From Pseudeuparius sepicola (Eukaryota > Arthropoda > Insecta > Coleoptera > Anthribidae), in the NCBI GenBank assembly GCA_963920635.1, contig OY987298.1, positions 55,407,949 to 55,471,948 of the forward strand: 64,000 nt of DNA, given 5' to 3'. The notes beneath the pieces are model-generated. The model made no database searches and had not been told where the DNA came from. It saw only the letters and a program-made list of their open reading frames with translations. The translations under genes were made by a program, and so were the position numbers. This document shows, one piece after another, positions 10,641 to 20,483 of the stretch (positions within the stretch are counted from its first letter, which is position 1; each line of letters starts with the position of its first letter).

Positions 10641-11045
10641 TATTTCTCGAATACGATTTAATAATTTCTGTATTAATTTTTTCTATGTTTACCTACATTT
10701 CCAAAACGACTCATTTTGAAAGAGTTTATTGACAGCTTCGACTGTAGCGTTCGAGTAAACAAGCATGACGCTTGGGTATCCAAGGCAAATGCGATTATAC
10801 CTACACCCTGTCGTCGTTGGTTTATTTTCTGAATGTGTCATAAATTTAAACGGAGGCGGAGGTCTAAATAACAAGAATTTAGCAATGTAAATGTTATATA
10901 AATTCATTGATATAATGCTTAATAATACCGCAACATAATTTATAAGCTGCATAATTTAGAACAGTGTGAAATACACAAACTTTAAGAAGTAGGTAGGTGT
11001 TTGTATCCAACAGATTCGCGGTTGCTAAGCAACGAAGTGATACCT
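10641..11045. other. AT-rich intergenic, nothing recognised
   Basis: No gene or clear repeat structure was found. One overlapping minus-strand frame at 10689-10952 has no recognisable features. Confidence 0.4.
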
Positions 11046-11089
11046 AATTTGCACAAGTGCAATTACCGGTAATTGCACTAGTGCAAATT
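11046..11089. repeat. 44-bp near-perfect palindrome
   Basis: The palindrome centres on ACCGGT with a single mismatch. Each half also contains a smaller palindrome (GCACAAGTGC and GCACTAGTGC). It could form a cruciform or be a dimeric protein-binding site. No partner copy was seen in the window. Confidence 0.7.
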
Positions 11090-11311
11090 ATCGCTAGCAG
11101 AGGCATATCATTGGTTGGATTTTTATGGAAGGAGCTACCTTATTGGATGCAAGCAGTATGAGGGAAATAATCGCTGAAATCCTACTCTCTTAGTTACGTC
11201 CTAGTTACGCTAAACCAATAACATATTCAGAACCGAAAGTTTAATCTAAATGACAGCAGCTGTCAAACTAACTATTTGCACTTGTTAAATTCTCTTTTTA
11301 AATACAACTCG

Positions 11312-11466
11312 TGGTATGCCTAATAATAGATAATACCTTTCCTTAATTTAGCACTCATTATAATCCCAATGCTAAGAAAATACCACTCCTGCTGCGCAGT
11401 CGTGGTATTTTCAGCTTTGGGATTATAATTCGTAAAATTAACGAAAGGATTATCGATAATAGGCAC
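11312..11466. repeat. Foldback element with GTGGTATTTTC/AAAATACCAC arms
   Basis: The left arm TTATAATCCCAATGCTAAGA continues into AAATACCACT; the right arm is GTGGTATTTTCAGCTTTGGG then ATTATAA. Outer blocks CCTAATAATAGATAAT and ATTATCGATAATAGG also pair. The loop is only about 15 bases, so a hairpin spans nearly the whole element. It shares the TACCACT motif with 10426-10640. Confidence 0.55.
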
Positions 11467-12188
11467 ACTACTTGTTATATTACCCCTGATAATACGTAGA
11501 AAAAAACGCAATAAACTCAATATATATTTTATTTTAAGTTTTTCTACCTACCTGAGAAATGTTCTGTATTATAGCGTAGCTTAACAAAAACTGGGCATGT
11601 CTAATGTCTCACATTATTTTATTTTATAAATGGGACATGATTTAATATTACATAATAGTATATTTATCTTGATATTTATATTACAAAATATTTTCCAAAG
11701 AAAAATATGTATTAAGTATAATAAAAGGGACTCCGCCACTCCGAATAATACAAATACCCTTATCTACTAATTGCCTTAAATATAAAATCTTACCATTGCT
11801 AAAATATGGCTGGTGCTTAGTAAAAAAACATCAGGTGACGTCGCAGAATTGATGTATTGGTTTAATATAAAAATTCAAAATTTCGCTATTTGTCCTAATA
11901 ATACGACAATTTTTAAGCTAAATGGAGCTACCAACGCAAGAACGGACTGCATACTAAACCCCCTAATCTCAAAATGGCCCGTAACTTGGAAGAAAAAACA
12001 AATAGAAAATTTGATTTTAAAAGAATAGCTCTTTTGCTAGTGTTGAATTAAGTATAAATTAATTTCAGAAAAATTGATCTAAATAAAGTTAATTGACGCT
12101 ATCTGCTACAAACACACAACCGGCCGGCAAAAGCCGTAAAAAGTGGTCAAAATATGCAGGGAAGATAAAAAACATGGCACATAATATA
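11467..12188. other. AT-rich intergenic with one unrecognised short frame
   Basis: A 71-residue plus-strand frame at 11813-12028 has no recognisable domain. It contains a Cys and Trp-rich end but no repeat or context that supports coding. Otherwise nothing is seen. Confidence 0.35.
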
Positions 12189-12985
12189 CAGTGTGTCTCC
12201 AGATGGGGTACCGCACTCTTGTAAAGTTTCTTATATTTGATTGAACATTACTTATACTGGGTGACCAGAAAATTGAAAAAACGCCAATTAACATATGAGT
12301 AAACTGCCTCTATTTGTAGAGATACTGAAAAAAGTTATAAAGAAAATTTGTTCAGCGTGGTAAGTTACTTAGGTGTACAAAATTTCAAAGTGTAAGGCCT
12401 ACTTTTATTTTTTTTTCTCGTTTTTCTTCGATTAAATGTTTTCTGTAAATAGTATGACAAAACTGTATTAACAAAAGTTACTCAGAGTATTAAACTATGT
12501 ACGATGAAAAAATTTTGACAGTCCTGTCCTACTTTAATTTTCTTATAATATTTTCCAAAATACAAAGTAGGCGTAGAATTGTTAAATTTTGTCATCAAGC
12601 GCAGTTTTCCATTCTGGGTAACTTTTGTTAATACAGTTTTGTCATACTATTTACAAAAAAACATTTAATCAAAGAAAAACAAGAAAAAAAAAAATCAAAG
12701 TAGGCCTAACTGTTTGAAATTTTGTACACTTAAGTAACTTACCACACTGAACAAATTTTTTTTATAACTTGTTTCACTATCTCTACAAATAGAGGCGGTT
12801 TACTATCTTAAATGTTAATTAACTTTTTTTTCCATTTTCTGGTCACTAAGTAATGTTAACTTTTTTCAAGCCAATCTTATTTTAAAAACAAGCAAAACTT
12901 TTTATCAAGAAAGACTTTTCTCGACAAATCAAATATAACAAACTTTACAAGAGTGCGGTTGCGGTACCTCATCTGGGGACACACT
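12189..12985. mobile_element. TA-flanked foldback element, 797 bp
   Basis: The left terminus CAGTGTGTCTCCAGATGGGG and its complement at the right (CCCCAGATGAGG... reading inward) are preceded and followed by TA. Pairing continues across most of the element, for example TTTGTAGAGATA with TATCTCTACAAA and TAGTATGACAAAACTGTATT with its complement near 12630. It is therefore an almost complete imperfect palindrome. No transposase is encoded. The TA duplication suggests mobilisation by a Tc1/mariner-type or similar enzyme; the superfamily is not established. Confidence 0.75.
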
Positions 12986-13950
12986 GTAGGTTAATACCTT
13001 ACAAAAAATCACAAATCTTAATTCGCCCTAACAGAGTGTATAAAAGTACTCAACAATAGAAGTGAATATTTTTCGTAATAATTACCTCTATACGAGTTTA
13101 AAAGAAAAACCAAAAGCACTTCAAATACATGCACAAAATTGGACAAAAAATTGCTTTTTTTTTTCGTGTTTTTCGGGGTGTTTTATTAATTTCCTGCCAA
13201 ATTGTTTTCTGAAATAAAAATGTTCTAAGTCATTTGGTCGAGACCGATTTTCAGCCTAATAGCGTTAATATTTTGCAAAAATTAATAATGGATAGATAAG
13301 TGTTTAGGGGTCCCTTCCGGAGCTGCCCCCCCCCCGCACTTCGGGCTCTGCGGGCGCCTTATCGCCGCCAGTGCGCAAGAACAGTTTCCTTCTGTTTTGC
13401 AGAATTTTGAGATAAATTTTCGGTTGTTTAACTTATCTGCAGTTACGTACTGCCCCTGATTTTTTTTCAATTAAATGATGATATATGGTTTTTCCTGAAT
13501 TGAGCTTAACGTTACATAAGAAAGGATAACTGCGTGTGAGGAGTTGGAGCTGTTTGTGATAATATGAAATTACCATATCCATATCTACATAATATCACAG
13601 ACTAACGAGTAATACAGACAATTGGAGACAAAGAGAGAGACAAAAGGAGACTAGCTTTTTAGCGAAATATCTTCTAAAGACATGAATAATATGCATTTTA
13701 TTCGATTTTACGTTAATCTACATAACAAAGAGATTGTATTAGAACCAAAATCGTGTGTACAGACCGTGAATTGGAGAAGCATAAACACTATTTTGGAATT
13801 ATGGTTCAACCTCAGACTAACTTTAGTCTGAGGGTTCAACCATTTGAGGAAGCGAGAATTCTGGATATTATATTTTGTAACGTATTCATATGCAAGAATG
13901 AAAATAGAACAATTTATTTAAAAGTTCCCAAAGCGAACCAATAGTCCACT
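12986..13950. other. Intergenic; G/C-rich block and an unrecognised frame
   Basis: A G/C-rich block at 13310-13375 contains a poly-C run resembling hAT subterminal sequence, without a partner end. A 63-residue plus-strand frame at 13753-13944 is not recognised. The rest is AT-rich and featureless. Confidence 0.35.
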
Positions 13951-14092
13951 ATAAAGGGTGATTCAGAGGAGGTTAAGTAGAGTAGCATGTCCATTGCTAT
14001 ACTTCGCCTTCTCTTTCGCTTGCCATTAGCTTACTGATTTATGTTTATTTAAATTATTCTTTCAATAAAGCCGGTTTATTATTATTATATAA
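13951..14092 (+). repeat. LINE 3' end fragment with (TTA)n tail
   Basis: CAATAAAGCCGGTTTATTATTATTAT resembles the end of LINE A (CAATAAAGACATATTATTATT): a polyadenylation signal followed directly by (TTA)n. I read this as a severely 5'-truncated member of a related LINE. The 5' boundary is uncertain. Confidence 0.5.
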
Positions 14093-14900
14093 AAAAATTA
14101 ACCATCAAATTTTAACAACCAGGTGAAAAAATAGCTTAATGCTAATCTGAAATTAAGTTATGTTAAATTATACTCCATATACAATCTCATTGAATAACAT
14201 ATATTTTAATGGAGAGCTTTTCAAATGGACAATTCTCCCAAGAGACAGTTGTTATAAAGGTATGTTCTGGGAAGAGACGCACTAAATTAATACCTAAATG
14301 ATAATATTATGCTAATTAGTCCAAACTGTGCATGTAAATTAGGACGAAATATTGAATAGAAAGTAATTTTTTTATATAAACGTGATAATAAATTCTTATG
14401 GTAGGTTAAATTGTGTTAATGTTAAATTACATTAAATTGTCTCGCATAAACATAAATCCACCTTAAATATTTGAAAAGATCTCATTCGAATTTTTTACAC
14501 ATTCTCTCAAAATCATCCACAAGTTAACAAAGGCTATTAAAGAAGCTTAATACAAATTACTCAATTGTATTTACACCACTAAGACTGGGGTTGATTTAAA
14601 TCAGTGCATAATATCAAAAGCTCAGAGACCATTGAAACATCCACAGTTGGTAAATTAAGTGAATCGGCGTTCTGAAAACATTCTTCCATTTTAAAAAAGT
14701 AAGACAGGAGATTCAACATCCATCTTGAATAGTAAGACTCTATCTCGGCCTTTACTGTCGTAGTTTGTAAAGTAAATATGCATGGTCTAGCAGCAGGCGC
14801 GTCGCGAGCTCAGTCACGCGCGCTTTCCACTAAAATTAAGATCAGTGATGTCAGGCCAATGAGAGGGCGTCCTGCGAATTCAAACGAATCCAGATACTTT
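14093..14900. other. Intergenic, nothing recognised
   Basis: AT-rich up to about 14770, then a short G/C-rich patch (GCAGGCGCGTCGCGAGCTCA) before the DIRS element. No reading frame or inverted repeat is supported. Confidence 0.4.
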
Positions 14901-15088
14901 TTATAGATCAAACGAACTTACCTAAGTGAAGTTCGATCTTGATTATATGGGGTCCTCGCCGAGTAAATAAGAGCAGTGTAGTTTCCTCGAAGAGTGCTGT
15001 AACCCACACATTTAAAGCAAGAAAAAAAACTGCAACCTTGCCCGGTTCTCGGAGCGGGCACCCGTTGATTATTCATTCTTTAAAGTCA
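14901..15088 (-). repeat. DIRS right inverted terminal repeat with outer extension
   Basis: The part at 14976-15086 matches the reverse complement of 19607-19716 almost base for base (GAGCAGTGTAGTTTCCTCGA, then GTGCTGTAACCCACACATTT and onward). The outermost ~44 bases, 14901-14944, are an extension not present on the left repeat but represented in the internal complementary region. A right-end extension of this sort is known for DIRS-1. Confidence 0.85.
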
Positions 15089-15138
15089 TCAAGTTGCAAC
15101 TTCTAAAGGGGGAGATTATAAAAGGGAAAAGGGAGGGA

Positions 15139-15252
15139 CTTATTTACTCGGCGAGGACCCCATATAATCAAGATCGAACTTCACTTAGGTAAGTTAGTTT
15201 GATCTATAAATTATATGTGGTCCTCGCCTCATAAATAAGAGCAGTGTAGTTT
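15139..15252 (-). repeat. DIRS internal complementary region
   Basis: Bases 15139-15209 are the reverse complement of 14901-14971 with one mismatch (AAGTTAGTTTG versus AAGTTCGTTTG). Bases 15210-15252 are the reverse complement of the left end at about 19700-19741 (TATATGTGGTCCTCGCCTCA). The two halves abut, so the region spells the right-end/left-end junction of a circle. The loop between it and the right terminal repeat is about 50 bases. Confidence 0.85.
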
Positions 15253-15439
15253 TTCAAAGTATAAGTTGCAACAATTTTCATTGGAGTGTTTTATAATAAA
15301 CGAGAGATAGATACACATTTTTCTTTGAATTTAAGAATAAATGTTTGTTAATGGTAAAACTAAAACATTAACAACTAATCTAAACAAAGTCTTAAAAAAT
15401 GGTTTAAAGACTAAGTATGGCTTTTCCGGTACTAACGAC

Positions 15440-16406
15440 CGCTGGTAAAAATTAGCAATATTACTAGGTAGATTTGTTTGACCATCCCGCGGTTAGTTTT
15501 ATGATGTTATTATAGCTGACATTCTTCCTATCAGCTGCGGAAGTTGGTGCGTGGCGTGTGCTATATGCGCAATGGATATATTATTTGTGTCCAACCCGCA
15601 CTCCTTTATCATTAACTTTAACCACTGAGAAATAGTTAGAGCTGAGGTGTTAAGGTGTGGTTTCTTGAAAGTTATGAGGAGATTTTCAGATGTACGTACG
15701 ACGAATGTTTTTTGTTGTTTCTGCGTAATGTAATAATGATTTTGCTGGGCATAAAAAATAAAGGTAACAGAAGTGTCGACTAGTGTTGATTTCTGTCAGA
15801 AGTTTTAAGTTTTTTCGGGATTTTTATTTTGATTTTAATTTTCAGTTTTAACAATGTTGCAAATTTATGTACTATAGCTAGCGTTTTTACTCTTTTTCCT
15901 GTGGCAAGGGCTAAAAACGTGGCCAGTTTTTACAAGTTTTCTAGCGACAAATCTTTATTATTAGGCACTTTTGAATAAATTCTAAAGCTAATGTTATATC
16001 CCAAGTATTATTGTATTTTAGTAAATTAAATTATAGGTTCCTTTAAAACATCTTTTAATTCTAGGGTCTTGGCCCATCTTTGGACCAAGAATCTGAGAGG
16101 GAGCTGATCGGCGAAAGTTCAGAGAACCGTATGAAGCCCCCCTTTCTAAAACCGATCGTTAAAAACTCAATCACTTGAGGTACCAATGTACTAAAGAAGC
16201 ATATTTTCTGACGTATTAATACGTCAGTCAACGATATTTTCCTTTCTGTGCAAGAAAAGCCACCACAGTTTTAGGCTTGAACTGTACTGTTTTAAGGTGG
16301 AGCCCGAGATGGAGGTCAGGTGTATTTCCAGTGATTCTTCTGGTATCTTGTTTAGTTTGAGTGCTTTTATGATAATAGCCCTGTCGCCAGGGTAATTTTT
16401 CTCCAT
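15440..16406 (-). pseudogene. DIRS tyrosine recombinase
   Basis: The N-terminal part reads SISGSTLKQYSSSLKLWWLF, a typical core-binding region. After the 26-bp footprint at 16208-16233 the coding sense continues as CFFSTLVPQVIEFLTIGF. Further on are a GKRVKTLAIV-like block with the first catalytic Arg (~15890), TISQWLKLMIKECGL, then TRHAPTSAADRKNVSYNNI with the Arg-His box and TAGWSNKS, and finally NIANFYQRS carrying the candidate catalytic Tyr (~15450). Several frames are needed and stops intervene. The enzyme would integrate a circular DNA copy without target duplication. Confidence 0.8.
16201..16240. mobile_element. 26-bp transposon excision footprint with 7-bp target duplication
   Basis: ATATTTT at 16201-16207 and 16234-16240 flank a 26-base remnant. 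It holds TAATACGTCAGTCAACG (17 bases, one end of the CGTTGACTGA family) fused to CTGACGTAT (9 bases of the other end). Removing one ATATTTT copy plus the remnant (33 bases) restores an open recombinase frame across the site. See the MITE at 20296-20476 and the insertion at 53890-57765 for the intact ends. Confidence 0.8.
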
Positions 16407-16717
16407 AACGGATGTGGTACTCTATTAAAGGAAAGCAAATTATTGTCAGGTTGAAAAATAAGTGGTTTTCCTAATAGTAGAGGGCAGAAAGTGGGGTACC
16501 ATAACTGCGAGTTCCATAGGGGCACTACAACAGTACCCTCTGCTTGGTCTTCAATAATTTTATTAAGTACTCTCAAAACTAAATTGAACAATGTAAAAGC
16601 GTAAAAATAGTACTCGTTCCAGTGGAGAGTGAAGGCATCAACCGCAAAAAACTCTGAATCTCTCAGCCATGATACAAACTTTCTGTCAATAAAATTTGGG
16701 TTGCCAAACGTTGTCAC
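16367..16717 (-). pseudogene. DIRS RNase H-recombinase linker region
   Basis: The frame contains FAVDAFTLHWNEYYFYAFTL, FNLVLRVLNKIIEDQAEGTV and VVPLWNSQLWYPTFCPLLL. In DIRS polyproteins this conserved stretch follows RNase H and precedes the recombinase. Its biochemical role is not assigned here. The frame is open for 116 residues, among the better preserved parts of the element. Confidence 0.75.
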
Positions 16718-16747
16718 GATATATTCATAAATCCGAATATTTAAGGA

Positions 16748-17167
16748 TCAATCGGTTTCTTTTAAATGAATTCGAGATGCTGCATCTGCTTCTTTATTAT
16801 AAGATGAGCGAATATATGTCGGAAAAAAGGGCAATCTTCTGTTTTTCGAACCAACTGCCATATGGAACCCGTTAGTGCATTTAATTTTGTTTACAAAATC
16901 TATCGCCCTAGTGTTATCGATTAATAACAACACATTGCAGTTACGAAATATTTTTTTTTCAAAATTCTGAAGTCCAAGGAAAACAAATAGTAATTCTAAG
17001 TAATTTATATGGTGTAGTTTTTCATCATCGGCCCAAAAACCCGTCACATTTTTGCCTTCCGAATATACCTCCCAGCCGGAGCCCGAGGCATCTGAAAAAA
17101 TTTTAGTTATATATAAGTGTCCGTTTTTAATGTAATCTTTACTGTGGGCAATTGCTTTAACCACCAT
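16748..17167 (-). pseudogene. DIRS RNase H domain
   Basis: The 139-residue frame carries the RNase H acidic residues: Asp in KIFSDASGSGWEVYS, Glu in HHINYLELLFVFLGL, Asp in VLLLIDNTRAIDFVN, and the late Asp in YNKEADAASR. It degrades the RNA strand of RNA:DNA hybrids during replication. All four positions appear intact and no stop lies within the domain. The match to DIRS rather than Ty3-type RNase H rests on GFW...LHHINYLELL and on the recombinase downstream. Confidence 0.85.
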
Positions 17168-17481
17168 TCAAAATCGTCTGCCAGTGTAACAGGAATTTTT
17201 ATTTTTGCACTGTAATTATTAGCTGCTTTTTTAGACATAAGAATTTATATCTTTCGGTTTTTTTTTTATAAAGCTAGGAGTATTTTACTGCTGGACAAGC
17301 TGAAGCTATGCTAACTAGGAACCTTGCGAACTGTCTAATTGAGCAAGTTTTTGTGTTTGCACATTTTTGTACCATATTAATCATTTTTTCTCTTTTTTCC
17401 CTTGGTAAAGAAATTGACATATTTTTGGAATCATATTAGAAACCTAAATAAGTAATGCTTTGTTCCAACTTTTCTTGTAAT

Positions 17482-17940
17482 TTATGAGAAAAAACCTAAA
17501 TTTTCCAATAATAATTTTAATGTTTCCGAAACATTCTCTAGACATTCTGCGTAGCTGTCACCTAATAACAGAATGTAATGCAGATAAATGACCGACTTGA
17601 TACCCTTGCCCCTGAGACTAGAAATGATATATTTTATTAATTTTGTAAAAAACCAGTGGCGCACAGTTTAGTCCGATTGGTAAAGCTGACCATTAACTGA
17701 AATGTTTTCTGTGAGTTTTTTTTATGGGAATTAATATAATTTTTTCCCCAATACCGGCTACTGTGCGGTAGTCTTCTAACTTAAAATGATGTGCTTGAAT
17801 ATGTTTGTTCAAGGACTTCAGATTCAGAATTAATCGTTTGCTACCATCTGGTTTTGGTCTCAAAAATACGTGGATATATTATATCCAAGATAAAATGGTT
17901 CTATCAGTGGTTAATTTTGACCAGTTGTTATAACCTGCTG
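17482..17940 (-). pseudogene. DIRS reverse transcriptase, catalytic box lost
   Basis: Fragments in several frames match DIRS RT: FLRPKPDGSKRLILNLKSLN-like sequence near 17860, HHFKLEDYRTV near 17780, then GIKSVIYLHYILLLGDSYAE at about 17580. The last should read YLDD; here both aspartates are changed, giving YLHY, so polymerase activity is lost. Frameshifts and stops lie at 17650-17800. Domain recognition relies on conserved spacing as well as motifs. Confidence 0.75.
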
Positions 17941-18089
17941 CAGGCTTTTCACTGACCTCGTTTACTGACGTATGATTTTGTATTGCTGTGAACAACTCTG
18001 TATGATGAGATCCCTGAGGTACTCGGGATAGACTGTTGGAGTTTAAAGGTCTAGTGGCTGTTTTCGTTAGTGCTGGCTTTTTGGGTGAC

Positions 18090-18511
18090 CTTAATTATTG
18101 TGCACTAGAACTATGCTGGTATTTGCCTTATGCTTCTCGTCTACGTTAATGCCAAAAGGAAAATTATCGAAGAGAGTATTCGTTACTGTGTCCTTTACTT
18201 CTCTATTGATATTTATCGCTACAAGCTCTCTTCTTGATAGAGTTTTTGCGTGATGCACATCTGCGAGTAGACGTCCTGTATCACCAAGTATCTCTAGATA
18301 CTTCCTATTGTCCCTTCCCCTTCTTTAATATCATGGAAATTACTGTGCCAATACTCGTTGCACTAGCAGTAAGCTGTTCTTGTATCTGCATTAACCTAGC
18401 ATCTCTGCGGGTTACCGAGTCCTTTATGATCACTATTACTTCCGGATTTAATTTCGGAGCTCTAAAAGTAATGGACAATTTTCGGGAGGGGGTACTTCTG
18501 GATAAGAGCAT
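18090..18511 (-). pseudogene. DIRS gag-like protein, C-terminal half
   Basis: The minus-strand sequence reads APKLNPEVIVIIKDSVTRRD, ARLMQIQEQLTASATSIGTV, then after a frame change YLEILGDTGRLLADVHHAKT, LSRRELVAININREVKDTV. This resembles the ORF1 product of animal DIRS elements, which is thought to package element RNA. It lies between the N-terminal gag piece at 19216-19563 and RT, as expected. A stop at 18305-18307 and at least one frameshift break it. Confidence 0.65.
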
Positions 18512-18690
18512 TGCGGTCTTTCCTTAAGGCCATTTTAAAAAAATATTAATCCAGCGAGACTCGTTTTTTATTGGGGCACCAAATTCTTTTGGAGGAGCAG
18601 ATCACTTTTTACATATCCTCTTGTTCTTCTTCATGCACGCCTGCAATGATAAAAACGAAACCTTTGTTTTCAATTCAGCGACCAGCGAAT

Positions 18691-19078
18691 GTATGTATTC
18701 TGTCTCAAGAATACTTTGTGGATGTGTTCCCAAACACCCCATAAAGTGTTTATCACAAAACACAACTCCTTTTTGTATTCTGTCTCAAGAATACTTTGTG
18801 GATGTGTTCCCAAACATCCCATAAAGTGTTTATCACAAAACACAACTCCTTTTTGTATTCTGTCTCAAGAATCCCATAATCCCATAAAGTGTTTATCACA
18901 AAACACAACTCCTTTTTGTATTCTGTCTCAAGAATACTTTGTGGTGTGTTCCCAAACATCCCATAAAGTGTTTATCACAAAAGACAACTCCTTTTTGTAT
19001 TCTGTCTCAAGAATACTTTGTGGATGTGTTCCCAAACATCCCATAAAGTGTTTATCACAAACACAACTCCTTTTTGTG
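18691..19078. repeat. 80-bp minisatellite inside the DIRS gag region
   Basis: About five tandem units share TGTCTCAAGAATACTTTGTG, then GTTCCCAAACAYCCCATAAA and GTGTTTATCACAAAACACAA. Unit starts fall at about 18701, 18781, 18861, 18924 and 19003, so four spacings near 80 and one shortened unit of 63 bases. Because 80 is not a multiple of three the array destroys the gag frame. It is not part of standard DIRS structure and must have expanded after insertion or in this lineage. Confidence 0.85.
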
Positions 19079-19215
19079 GCATTGTCCCAAAATACCAACA
19101 AAAAATTATACTATCACAAGTATTTTTCTAGACTAGAGGAAGCGTGCTTGCGTTCTTTGATGATTTTTGCAGATCTGTAAACATATAATAGGTATAACTT
19201 TTTGTCTACTTACTT

Positions 19216-19563
19216 TCATTCAGAACACGATCTTCTGATGATTCGCGCCTGATGGCAATGCTGTACGCCGGCTTTTCTATCCTGGTTGCCAGGCTTGGGG
19301 GCCGGCATGGGACGGCCGTAGCAGCCGTGGTGAGATCGGTCGGCAGTGGAGATGAGCGCGGACGCGGTGGCGGTATGCCCCTTGTGCTTGAGCTCGAACT
19401 GTCCCACTGTGATGCGGGATCTGCCTCTGGTTTTCGATCGATTCCGCCGTTCCATAACCCCAATTCTTCGCTGCATGTCGGCCAGTTGCTTCCTCAGCCG
19501 TTTGTTGTCCTTTCCATCTTCCCCGCTGCATCTGTGGTGGTTCTTATTCGAATTTTTCGTCAT
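19216..19563 (-). pseudogene. DIRS ORF1 (gag-like), N-terminal part
   Basis: The frame starts at an ATG 41 bases inside the left terminal repeat boundary and runs 115 residues. A heptad-like basic coiled coil (KDNKRLRKQLADMQRRIGVM) is followed by Arg/Ser/His-rich low-complexity sequence. This fits the N-terminus of a DIRS ORF1 protein but has no diagnostic domain. The minisatellite follows directly, so the protein is disrupted. Confidence 0.55.
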
Positions 19564-19604
19564 TTTACTTGACTGCTATGTGGGCACGTCAACACACTGA
19601 CAAG

Positions 19605-19741
19605 GAATGAATAATCAACGGGTGCCCGCTCCGAGAACCGGGCAAGGTTGCAGTTTTTTTTTCTTGCTTTAAATGTGTGGGTTACAGCACTCTTCGAGGA
19701 AACTACACTGCTCTTATTTATGAGGCGAGGACCACATATAA
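19605..19741 (-). repeat. DIRS left inverted terminal repeat
   Basis: Inverted match to 14945-15088, including the G/C-rich CAACGGGTGCCCGCTCCGAG and the outer GAGGCGAGGACCACATATA. The outermost ~25 bases differ slightly from the right end (GTGGTCCTCGCCTCAT versus GGGGTCCTCGCCGAGT), and the internal complementary region carries each version at the matching place. Confidence 0.85.
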
Positions 19742-20288
19742 CTCCATATTTTTTTGTAATTGAAAACGTTGTTTGATTTTTCTTTTGTATTTACTCGTAT
19801 ATTAAGTTCCTTATGGTGTTTAAACAAGATTTTTTTTTGTGAACATCCCTATTAATGCCATATGTAAATTTTATGTGCCGACAATTTTAAACCGTGTCTT
19901 TTTATACTGGAGCCTTTTCGGGTGTTCCGTCAATTATTGGTATTGGAGCGGTGCTCCGAAATAAATATAGGTTCATAAAAGTAAAATTGCGCTTATCTTG
20001 GCAAGACATTCCACTAGTGAATATTTTTTAATAATTTTGGATTTTGTCAACTTTTGCTGCAAAAGGTGCCTACCTTAAAAAAATGCAAAATATTTATAAA
20101 AACTCTGTAGGTTTCTATACAGAGTGAACTAGAAATAAGTGTCAAAATTTAACCGCGTATATCTAACTCGTCAAAAGCAACAACTTTTTTCAAATACATC
20201 TTCTCTGGTATTTTTCATCGTTAAATTGACGTTATTTTTCATGTTTTATTTAGGATTTGATGCTTTTATTTTTCATGTTTTATTTAGG
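19742..20288. other. AT-rich intergenic with a short tandem duplication
   Basis: ATTTTTCATGTTTTATTTAG followed by GATTTGAT occurs twice, at about 20227 and 20264. The MITE that follows inserted at the end of the second copy. No gene is seen. Confidence 0.5.
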
Positions 20289-20295
20289 ATTTGAT

Positions 20296-20476
20296 CGTTG
20301 ACTGATGTATTATTAAAGACTGCTCACGGCTGTCACGTCTGACACATTTTTGGCTCACCATGCGCTTTCCGGAGATAAAATACAATCCAGAATACATTGT
20401 TAGCCATCAAAGCCATCTGTTTTCCAGGACATAAAGCTATAGCCGTGAGAAGTCTTTATAAATACGTCAGTCAACG
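20296..20476. mobile_element. 181-bp MITE, CGTTGACTGA family, 7-bp target duplication
   Basis: The ends are CGTTGACTGATGTATTATTA on the left and the inverted CGTTGACTGACGTATTTATA on the right, and pairing continues into GACTNCTCACGGCT. ATTTGAT at 20289-20295 and 20477-20483 is the target duplication. It shares termini and duplication length with the 3.9-kb insertion at 53890-57765 and the footprint at 16201-16240. No coding sequence. P-superfamily origin is possible; 7 bp rather than the usual 8 bp leaves this open. Confidence 0.8.
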
Positions 20477-20483
20477 ATTTGAT

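Larger units (their letters stand above)
14901..19741 (-). mobile_element. DIRS-like tyrosine-recombinase retrotransposon, architecture complete
   Basis: Minus-strand order is left terminal repeat, gag, RT, RNase H, linker, tyrosine recombinase, internal complementary region and right terminal repeat. The terminal repeats at 14945-15088 and 19605-19741 are inverted copies of each other. The segment 15139-15252 is the reverse complement of the two element ends placed side by side, which is the diagnostic DIRS feature used to template a circular intermediate. No target duplication is expected or seen. Coding parts carry stops, frameshifts, a minisatellite and a transposon footprint, so it is inactive. 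Length about 4.84 kb. Confidence 0.85.

Noticed and set aside
18689..19180. 163-residue plus-strand frame with repeats of CGCVPKHPIKCLSQNT
   Set aside because: It is the 80-bp minisatellite read on the non-coding strand of the DIRS element.
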